From contig JAEZJA010000065.1 of the NCBI GenBank assembly GCA_023415895.1, positions 1 to 5,072 of the forward strand: a stretch of 5,072 nucleotides of DNA, read 5' to 3'. The notes below the pieces were generated by a model. It saw only the letters and a list, made by a program, of their open reading frames with translations. It ran no database searches and had not been told where the DNA came from. Shown piece by piece: positions 1 through 4,601 of the stretch. Positions within the stretch are counted from its first letter, which is position 1. Each line of letters opens with the position of its first letter. Source of the DNA: Bacillota bacterium (GTDB lineage: Bacteria > Bacillota > Clostridia > Oscillospirales > Acutalibacteraceae). Made by a program: the position numbers and the translations under genes.

Positions 1-972
1 GCCTACACCAATTTGGGTGAAGGACGCATTCAGGATGTTGGCACGGTGGCCTTCGGAATTCATCCAGCCATCTACAACCGCCTTGGCTGTGGTATAGCCC
101 TTGGCGATATTCTCTCCGGCCGCTTTATACGATATACCGAATTGCTTCATCATATCAAAGGGAGAGCCGTAGGTGGGGCTGGTGTGAGAGAAGTAACCGT
201 TTGACGCCATATCCTCAGCTTTTATACGTGCAACCGAAGACAGTTTTTCATTGATCGTCAGCTCGGACAGTCCATAGGAAGCACGGATCTCGTTGACCAG
301 CACTACGACCTGACGCTCAATCTCACTGACGTTGGTGCTGCCCTGTGTAGGACGGCTTGTGCTAGCGGTTGTCGTCGTTGTTCCGGCGTTGTTATTGTTG
401 TTCGTGGGCTTGCTCGTAGGCTTCGTCGCTGTCGTGGTGGTATTCGTCGATGTGTTCGTTGTTGTACCTTTTCCCGCCTGGATCTGAGCCAAAAGCTCAT
501 GGAGCTTGCCGCTGAATTGGCTGCAGTCGATGCCGTTGATGATGACCTTTCCGCCTAGAACTATGCAATCGCTTTCATCGATCTGCTGCATAATTTGGCC
601 AAGAACATCCGATTCCTCCGGGCTGCAGTTGTTGTCAGAGGCAACGGTTTGCTTCAGGATAGTTTTAGCCTGTTCAAGCATTTCACTTTTAGCACTATCA
701 ACAGTTTGCGCAGCATCGTTCTGGCTTTCCGTTTTGCTGGCCGACGCATTTGTTGTTTGCATCCGTTTATCCACGTCAACAGCATTGTCTTGATAGACAT
801 ATGCCGTTTCACTGATCTGCTCGGACGCGGGTTGGGAAGTCTCTGAAAGATTTCCGTTGTCAACAACCGGCATTCCATCTTTATAGGACGCAGAGATACT
901 CAGAGTTCCTGCAAGCGCAAGCAACAAAGCCGCTGACGCACCAACTACTTTTTGTTTGAATGAAATTTTCAT
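1..972 (-). CDS. Secreted CAP-domain (SCP/PR1, YkwD-like) protein, 3' end cut by window edge
   Basis: The frame is open for 324 codons from ATG (972-970) to the window edge, with no stop. Residues 1-28 form a signal peptide: Lys at 2, 6 and 8, then a hydrophobic run to about 27, with cleavage likely near the SISA/S junction. A polar region follows (30-105), then a segment at about 105-165 with three Cys (116, 136, 150) that I do not recognise. A Thr/Asn/Pro-rich linker spans about 169-213. The CAP domain starts near 217 and shows the four family cavity residues: H263 (FSHT), E287 (AGEN), and E307 and H309 (SEGHR), then NILN and QIGVG. Related proteins end about 20-30 residues further on, so little is missing. 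CAP proteins of this type are extracellular or wall-associated; their biochemical role is mostly unknown. The start is supported by AGGAAAGGG at 987-979, 6 nt before ATG. The gene is monocistronic, with its own promoter and leader. Confidence 0.93.
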   Translation of the reverse strand, partial: MKISFKQKVVGASAALLLALAGTLSISASYKDGMPVVDNGNLSETSQPASEQISETAYVYQDNAVDVDKRMQTTNASASKTESQNDAAQTVDSAKSEMLEQAKTILKQTVASDNNCSPEESDVLGQIMQQIDESDCIVLGGKVIINGIDCSQFSGKLHELLAQIQAGKGTTTNTSTNTTTTATKPTSKPTNNNNNAGTTTTTASTSRPTQGSTNVSEIERQVVVLVNEIRASYGLSELTINEKLSSVARIKAEDMASNGYFSHTSPTYGSPFDMMKQFGISYKAAGENIAKGYTTAKAVVDGWMNSEGHRANILNASFTQIGVG

Positions 973-1061
973 CGTGTTCCCTTTCCTTTCCGTAGCATTA
1001 CTACATAACACGGCTTGAACGACAGCGGAACCTTCTTGGCATCCGCCCTACTCTTTCAAGC
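973..1061 (-). promoter_or_regulatory. Structured 5' leader of the CAP-protein gene (two abutting hairpins)
   Basis: Between the predicted transcription start (about 1073) and the ATG, two stems tile the leader. The first pairs 1061-1055 (GCTTGAA) with 1019-1013 (TTCAAGC), 7 bp, enclosing a second stem of 1046-1042 (GCGGA, minus strand 5' arm at 1029-1025 reads TCCGC). The second main stem pairs 1012-1007 (CGTGTT) with 978-973 (AACACG). It encloses a small GTAG/CTAC hairpin (1004-1001 with 995-992) and the Shine-Dalgarno AGGAAAGGG. The two main stems abut at 1013/1012, and the second ends directly at the start codon. This suggests control of translation initiation or mRNA stability, which is inference. 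I could not match the leader to the conserved cores of c-di-GMP, c-di-AMP or other riboswitches that I know. Confidence 0.45.
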
Positions 1062-1079
1062 AATTGAATCGACGTTTGG

Positions 1080-1107
1080 ATTGTACCGCTCCTGCGGTGA
1101 GTGTCAA
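1080..1107 (-). promoter_or_regulatory. Sigma-A type promoter of the CAP-protein gene
   Basis: Perfect -35 TTGACA at 1107-1102, 16-nt spacer, -10 TACAAT at 1085-1080 (5 of 6 to TATAAT). The predicted start is near 1073, giving a leader of about 100 nt before the ATG at 972. An inverted repeat ATTCTG-N6-CAGAAT at 1157-1174 lies about 50 bp upstream and could be a binding site, though this is weak. Confidence 0.8.
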
Positions 1108-1195
1108 TTGTATACTAGAATCGGTCGATATTTCAATGCCAAATATTTTCCGTAAAATTCTGGAAAGGCAGAATGATGCTATTTTTACATTTTGC

Positions 1196-1241
1196 AAAAA
1201 CCACCGCAAAGCTTTGTATCTCAAGCCTTGCGGTGGTTTTT
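1196..1241 (-). terminator. Rho-independent terminator at the end of the azl operon
   Basis: A 14-bp perfect stem pairs 1196-1209 with 1228-1241. It has a GC-rich core (CCACCGCAA / TTGCGGTGG) flanked by A5 on one side and T5 on the other, and a shorter inner GCTT/AAGC pairing in the 18-nt loop. It lies 22 bases after the stop of the XRE remnant and before the CAP-gene promoter, so it ends the minus-strand azlC-azlD-xre transcript. The A and T tracts would let it work in both directions, but no plus-strand gene is visible. Confidence 0.88.
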
Positions 1242-1263
1242 CGTCATATTAATTTTCAGCCGA

Positions 1264-1441
1264 TTAATCAAAATAAAAAAGTTCTTCAAACTGTTTATCG
1301 AGTGCAATACAAAGCACCAGCGCCAGCTTTGCTGTGGGGTTGAACTGACCCGTTTCAATCGAACTGATCGTGTTGTGAGACGCCAACAAGCTCGGCAAGC
1401 TGCGTCTGTGAAAGCTTTTTTTCGGTCCGGATTCTTGTCAA
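1264..1441 (-). pseudogene. Small XRE-family helix-turn-helix regulator, frameshifted
   Basis: Two frames together give a typical short (about 60-70 aa) XRE/Cro-CI-type regulator. Frame one from TTG (1441-1439) reads LTRIRTEKKLSQTQLAEL and on to VGVSQ. The match then jumps frame at about 1369-1376 and continues TISSIETGQFNPTAKLALVL, then CIALDKQFEELFYFD and TAA (1266-1264). The span is 178 nt (3n+1). Restoring two bases, for example CAAC to CAAAAC, gives SQNTISS, the expected recognition-helix region, and a 59-residue product. The break therefore falls in the DNA-recognition helix. The start is also unsure: an in-frame TAA, shared with the azlD stop, lies seven codons before TTG. The only Shine-Dalgarno-like site, AAAAAGGG, is 12 nt from TTG and closer to an out-of-frame GTG at 1454. 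The gene sits directly after azlD, so it probably regulated, or was co-expressed with, the exporter. A sequencing error is a live alternative to real decay. Confidence 0.75.
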
Positions 1442-1459
1442 TATCGGAAGGCACCCTTT

Positions 1460-1786
1460 TTAGAATACCAGCTGTACCAGCAGCATATAACAGACGGTTC
1501 CTCCTGCAATCGATACCAGCATCTGGCGCTTCCAGAGGTGCAGGATGACAACGACGGCAATTGCCATCAGCTCAGGCATACCGTGACTGCCCGTCAACAG
1601 ACTGACGTCTTTAAGACAATAAATGACCAGCATGCCGAACACGGCCATAGGGAGCACTTTTCCCAGATACTGCACATAGCGCGGTGTCGGTCTGTTCGAT
1701 CGGAACACCAAAAAAGGTAAAAAGCGCGTCAGCATGGTACCGAACACGACCACACCGACGGTGATGATCTGTTGTGTCAGCGTCAT
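1460..1786 (-). CDS. azlD: AzlD-family branched-chain amino acid exporter subunit
   Basis: 108 residues, the usual size for AzlD, with about four hydrophobic segments: near 5-20, 40-58, 73-85 and 88-107. The N-terminal pattern [20 protein letters not shown], then RFLPFLVF, is typical of AzlD. With AzlC it forms an inner-membrane exporter of branched-chain amino acids; the Bacillus AzlCD pair gives 4-azaleucine resistance and E. coli YgaZH exports valine. The ATG at 1786 overlaps the azlC TGA in an ATGA (1786-1783), indicating translational coupling. It also has its own strong Shine-Dalgarno site, AGGGGAGAGG at 1804-1795, about 7-8 nt upstream. azlD is intact although both neighbours in the operon are broken. 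Without AzlC it is not expected to transport on its own (inference). Confidence 0.92.
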   Translation of the reverse strand: MTLTQQIITVGVVVFGTMLTRFLPFLVFRSNRPTPRYVQYLGKVLPMAVFGMLVIYCLKDVSLLTGSHGMPELMAIAVVVILHLWKRQMLVSIAGGTVCYMLLVQLVF

Positions 1787-2490
1787 AAAACTGCCTCTCC
1801 CCTTTCAAGCGGCTTGCGAAAAGCGGTCAGCATTACCAGAATGCCCAGCATTGACGGAATCAGAAAATTGTCCGCACCGAAGGCAACCAGACAGACGAGC
1901 GATACGCCGAGTCCCACAAAGGCGCTGATGTGGTTCTTTTCCTTGAGCCATTGCTCCAAAAAGATGACCACAAACATGGCCGTCATGACAAACTCCAGCC
2001 CTTCGGTATTGAACGTAAGCAGCGAGCCGAACAATCCGCCCAGTGTCGATCCGGCAAACCAGTAGAGATGGTTGAGCAGCGTGACAAAGAACATGAACCA
2101 TCCCCGATCCAAATTTTCAGGAACGCTGGCCGTGCAGTTGATGGAAAAGCTTTCGTCACACATGCCGAAGATCAGGTAACCCTTTTTCCAGCCCTAACCC
2201 TTAAACTTGTCCAGCATGGCAATACCATAGAACAGGTGGCGTGCGTTGATCATCAGCGTCATCATCAGCGCCTGCAGGGGACTGAAAGCGCCCAACAGAA
2301 GGTTGGCCGTAACGAATTCCATTGAACCCGCAAAAATCGTCAGGCTCATCAGCATGGGATACCAGAAGCTGAATCCGCAGGAATGCATATAAACGCCGTA
2401 AGTTAACCCCAGAAACAGGAACCCTGCAAAAATCGGAAGGGTATACGGGAAAGCCGCTTTGAACGACTGCATCTTTTTCGTTGTGATCAC
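1783..2490 (-). pseudogene. azlC: AzlC-family branched-chain amino acid permease, interrupted by an in-frame TAG
   Basis: A single frame spans 236 codons, the normal AzlC length (about 230 aa), but codon 99 is TAG (2196-2194). Upstream it reads through KAAFPYTLPIFAGFLFLGLTYG, shown here in part, a hallmark AzlC N-terminus, to NARHLFYGIAMLDKFKG. After the stop it continues in the same frame with GWKKGYLIFGMCDESFS, matching the family motif in which KFKG-x-GWKK leads to a DE-containing loop, and then hydrophobic helices to TGA at 1785-1783. Only one codon is affected and there is no frameshift. TAG ends the ABC-F gene in this window, so it is probably a true stop here. Reinitiation at ATG 2163 would give only the second half. 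The start is GTG at 2490 or ATG at 2472; neither has a clear Shine-Dalgarno site. A possible -10, TACAAT (2514-2509), lacks a good -35. The gene is the first in the azlC-azlD-xre operon. A sequencing error is possible. Confidence 0.88.
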
Positions 2491-2584
2491 CAGCTTATGT
2501 TAGAATTAATTGTAGTCACCAGACCATACTTGAATTTGAGGAATTTTGCACCTTAAGTACTATGTATATCCATGGAGAAGATAA

Positions 2585-2610
2585 AAAGAAAAAGTCGCTT
2601 TTCAGCGACC
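2585..2610 (-). terminator. Rho-independent terminator after tRNA-Lys
   Basis: The minus strand reads GTCGCT (2609-2604), a GAAA tetraloop, AGCGAC (2599-2594), then TTTTTCTTTTTAT. This is a 6-bp stem with a GNRA loop and a strong U tract, starting about 10 nt after the tRNA 3' end. It separates the tRNA transcript from azlC. The flanking T-rich tract on the plus strand would also allow termination that way. Confidence 0.88.
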
Positions 2611-2619
2611 TTTTCTTTT

Positions 2620-2695
2620 TGGTGAGCCATCGGGGATTCGAACCCCGGACCCTTTGATTAAAAGTCAAATGCTCTGCCAGCTGAGCTAATGGCTC
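2620..2695 (-). tRNA. tRNA-Lys (anticodon UUU), CCA encoded
   Basis: A complete cloverleaf of 76 nt. The acceptor GAGCCAT (2695-2689) pairs with ATGGCTC, followed by discriminator A and an encoded CCA (2622-2620). The D arm is GCTC-AGCTGGCA-GAGC. The anticodon stem TTTGA/TCAAA carries loop CTTTTAA with anticodon TTT (2662-2660), and the T arm is CGGGG-TTCGAAT-CCCCG. It is very close to the Bacillus tRNA-Lys sequence as I recall it. It has its own consensus promoter and terminator, so it is a single-gene transcription unit between the ABC-F gene and the azl operon. Confidence 0.97.
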
Positions 2696-2716
2696 ACATC
2701 TCAACCGCGCCAGAAC

Positions 2717-2745
2717 ATTATATCGAATCACGGGGTGCTTGTCAA
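2717..2745 (-). promoter_or_regulatory. Consensus sigma-A promoter of tRNA-Lys
   Basis: TTGACA (2745-2740), 17-nt spacer, TATAAT (2722-2717): a full match to the vegetative consensus. The predicted start is near 2710, giving a leader of about 15 nt to be removed by RNase P. The -35 lies inside a short inverted repeat, TGCTT-GAC-AAGCA (2748-2736). No clear terminator separates this promoter from the upstream ABC-F stop codon, so some read-through into the tRNA is possible. Confidence 0.92.
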
Positions 2746-2798
2746 GCAATATTTTACTTTAAATGTGTATATTTGCGATATTATTCGTTCGCCCTGTT

Positions 2799-4400
2799 CT
2801 AATTAAGACCGTTTTCCTTCTTGTATTCCAGATAATCGTCATAACACATGGCTTTATCCAGCATTCCTTCGGGACGCAGCTCAATAATGCGATTGGCAAC
2901 GGTCTGCACAAACTGGTGGTCATAGGAAGCAAACAGCAGATTGCCCTTGAAATCGATCAAACCGTTGTTGACGGCCGTAATGGATTCCAGATCCAGATGG
3001 TTGGTCGGCTGGTCGAGAACCAGTACATTCGCGCCGAACAGCATCATGCGCGAGAGCATACAGCGTACCTTTTCTCCGCCGGACAGCACGTTGACCGGCT
3101 TGAGCACATCATCCCCCGAAAAGAGCATCTTTCCTAAGAAACCGCGCAGATAGGTCTCGTGGGTATCGGTGGAATACTGCGAGAGCCATTGGAGAATGGT
3201 AAGCTCACAGCCTTCAAAGAAGGGCGTATTGTCCTTGGGGAAATACGACTGCGACGTGCTGACGCCCCATTTGTAAGAGCCTTCATCCGGCTCCATCTCC
3301 CCCATCAGAATTTTGAAGAGCGTGGTGTTGGCAATTTCATTTTCTCCCACAAAGGCCACCTTGTCTCCCTTATTGAGACGGAAAGAGATGTTGTCCAGCA
3401 CCTTGACGCCGTCGACGGTTTTGCTTAAGCCCTCGACACTGAGAATCTCTTTGCCGGCTTCTCTGTCCATCGTAAAGCCCACAAAGGGGTAACGGCGGGA
3501 GGATGCCGGCATTTCTTCGGGGGTCAGCTTATCCAGCAGCTTCTTGCGTGAGGTCGCTTGCTTAGACTTGGATTTGTTGGCAGAAAAACGTTCAATAAAG
3601 CTTTGCAGCTCTTTGATCTTTTCCTCCGCCTTCTTATTCTGATCTCGGAGAATCCGCTGCATCAGCTGACTGGATTCGTACCAGAAATCGTAGTTACCGA
3701 CATAAATTTTGATCTTGGTGTAATCCACATCCACAATATGCGTGCAGACATTGTTCAGGAAATGGCGATCATGGGATACGACGATGACCGTACCGATATA
3801 ATCCAGTAAAAAATTCTCCAACCAGTCGATGGATTGGATATCCAATCCATTGGTTGGTTCGTCCAGAAGAATGATATCCGGCTGCCCAAACAACGCCTGC
3901 GCCAGAAGAATTTTGACTTTTTCCTTCTCCGTCAGCGTACTCATAACCGAATAGAGCAGTCCAACATCCAGCCCCAGCCCCTGCAGAATGCGGCCGGCTT
4001 CGGTTTCGGCATCCCACCCGTTAAGCTCGGCAAATTCGCTTTCCAACGCTGCGGCTACATTCCCATCTTCCTCGGAGAAATCCTCCTTGGCATACAGCTC
4101 ATCCTTCTGCTTCATAATTTCATACAAGCGCGGATTGCCGCTGATAATGGTGTCCAGTACGGTATAGGTGTCGTATGCAAAGTGATCTTGTTTAAGCACC
4201 GACATGCGCGTCTTGGCATCAATGGAAACCTCGCCTGTGGAGGGTTCCAGCTCGCCAGACAGGATTTTTAAGAAGGTGGATTTCCCGGCACCGTTGGCAC
4301 CGATCACGCCATAGCAGTTTCCCGGCGTAAATTTAAGGTTAACATGAGAAAAAAGATTCTGTCCGCCAAAATTGAGGCTGACATCCGATACGGTTATCAT
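2799..4400 (-). CDS. ABC-F ATPase of the YkpA/YbiT type, with a degenerate second ATPase site
   Basis: 533 residues, two ABC domains joined by a helical linker and no membrane segment: a soluble, ribosome-associated ABC-F protein, thought to act on stalled or idle ribosomes. The first domain has intact Walker A (GANGAGKST, K40), Walker B DEPTN (E181) and H-loop SHDRH (H210), but its signature reads LTEKEK (156-161) instead of LSGGE, and TNHLD is TNGLD. An arm insert lies at about 70-150 and the linker at about 241-310, rich in Lys and Glu with SANKSKSKQATSRKK. The second domain keeps LSGGEK (439-444). However, its Walker A reads GENEIANTT (N358 for Lys), Walker B reads LDQPTNHLD (Q464 for Glu), and the H-loop is SYDHQ (Y493 for His). 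The site made by domain 1 Walker motifs and domain 2 LSGGE is complete; the other site is not. I prefer ATG 4400, which gives the family start MITVSDVSL. An in-frame ATG at 4412 sits directly against the Shine-Dalgarno GAAAGGA (4419-4413) and is less likely. Confidence 0.93.
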   Translation of the reverse strand: MITVSDVSLNFGGQNLFSHVNLKFTPGNCYGVIGANGAGKSTFLKILSGELEPSTGEVSIDAKTRMSVLKQDHFAYDTYTVLDTIISGNPRLYEIMKQKDELYAKEDFSEEDGNVAAALESEFAELNGWDAETEAGRILQGLGLDVGLLYSVMSTLTEKEKVKILLAQALFGQPDIILLDEPTNGLDIQSIDWLENFLLDYIGTVIVVSHDRHFLNNVCTHIVDVDYTKIKIYVGNYDFWYESSQLMQRILRDQNKKAEEKIKELQSFIERFSANKSKSKQATSRKKLLDKLTPEEMPASSRRYPFVGFTMDREAGKEILSVEGLSKTVDGVKVLDNISFRLNKGDKVAFVGENEIANTTLFKILMGEMEPDEGSYKWGVSTSQSYFPKDNTPFFEGCELTILQWLSQYSTDTHETYLRGFLGKMLFSGDDVLKPVNVLSGGEKVRCMLSRMMLFGANVLVLDQPTNHLDLESITAVNNGLIDFKGNLLFASYDHQFVQTVANRIIELRPEGMLDKAMCYDDYLEYKKENGLN

Positions 4401-4434
4401 TATGAAGAGCATTCCTTTCGCAGTGGTCGGGCAG

Positions 4435-4487
4435 TTCAGGCACCAAACCCGGCACCAGCACCCGTAATAATCGTTTCTGTGCCTGAA
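4435..4487 (-). promoter_or_regulatory. Long-range hairpin in the ABC-F leader
   Basis: TTCAGGCAC (4487-4479) pairs perfectly with GTGCCTGAA (4443-4435), 9 bp, with a 35-nt loop. GGC before the first arm and GCC two bases after the second can add three pairs. A second GTGCC in the loop (4455-4451) can pair with GGCAC instead, so two mutually exclusive folds exist. There is no U tract after the stem, so it is not a simple transcription terminator. Many antibiotic-resistance ABC-F genes are controlled by leader attenuation, which makes a regulatory role plausible but unproven here. Confidence 0.4.
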
Positions 4488-4492
4488 GCCAT
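4436..4492 (-). CDS. Possible 18-codon leader ORF upstream of the ABC-F gene
   Basis: ATG (4492-4490) opens a frame reading MASGTETIITGAGAGFGA and TGA (4438-4436), ending 35 nt before the preferred ABC-F start. It lies within the predicted leader, and its codons 2-5 and its stop overlap the two arms of the leader hairpin, so a translating ribosome would disrupt that fold. Against it: no Shine-Dalgarno site is visible before the ATG, and an open run of 18 codons after an ATG is common by chance. Treat it as a hypothesis. Confidence 0.2.
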   Translation of the reverse strand: MASGTETIITGAGAGFGA

Positions 4493-4511
4493 ATACAGCA
4501 CACAGTTTATT

Positions 4512-4520
4512 ATCATAGCA
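4512..4520 (-). promoter_or_regulatory. Extended -10 promoter of the ABC-F gene
   Basis: The minus strand reads TGCTATGAT (4520-4512): a TG-N motif joined to TATGAT, 5 of 6 to the -10 consensus, in an AT-rich stretch after the mrp terminator. There is no good -35 at 16-18 bp, which fits an extended -10 promoter. The predicted start is near 4505, giving a leader of about 105 nt. Confidence 0.5.
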
Positions 4521-4567
4521 TATTTGTTGATAAAATCCTATACTTAAAACTCTATATCATAAATAAT

Positions 4568-4591
4568 AGGGGTTCACAAAACGGAACCCCT
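4568..4591 (-). terminator. Terminator of the mrp gene
   Basis: AGGGGTTC (minus strand, 4591-4584) pairs with GAACCCCT (4575-4568), an 8-bp stem with an 8-nt loop CGTTTTGT, followed by the T-rich stretch ATTATTTATG. It starts about 10 nt after the mrp stop codon. The U tract is imperfect, so termination may be partial. Confidence 0.78.
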
Positions 4592-4601
4592 ACCAATTGT
4601 T

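Noticed and set aside
365..465. Direct repeats or a microsatellite
   Set aside because: It is low-complexity Thr/Asn coding sequence (ACN/AAY codons) for the linker of the CAP protein, without a fixed repeat unit.
973..1073. c-di-GMP or c-di-AMP riboswitch upstream of the CAP-protein gene
   Set aside because: These are common before wall-protein genes, but the conserved cores I know (for example GCAAACC for GEMM-I or GGGGAACC for ydaO) are absent.
1157..1174. ATTCTG-N6-CAGAAT inverted repeat as an operator
   Set aside because: The arms are only 6 bp, it lies about 50 bp upstream of the -35, and no second copy is seen in the window, so it is mentioned only in the promoter entry.
1221..1454. 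A 77-codon minus-strand frame starting at GTG 1454, with a Shine-Dalgarno-like AAAAAGGG next to it
   Set aside because: It reads through the XRE remnant in the third frame and then across the terminator; its peptide resembles no family, while the other two frames join into a clear helix-turn-helix protein.
2194..2196. Reading the azlC TAG as a recoded amino acid (for example pyrrolysine)
   Set aside because: The ABC-F gene ends with TAG at 2801-2799 in this window, and pyrrolysine is known mainly from methylamine methyltransferases, not from AzlC.
3834..4271. A 145-codon plus-strand open frame, and similar ones at 1930-2325, 506-793 and 2763-3137
   Set aside because: They are antisense to the ABC-F, azlC and CAP-protein genes, show no family motifs, and follow from codon bias on the opposite strand.
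4435..4487. Transcription attenuator (terminator) in the ABC-F leader
   Set aside because: The stem is good but no U tract follows it, so at most a translational or alternative-fold mechanism remains.
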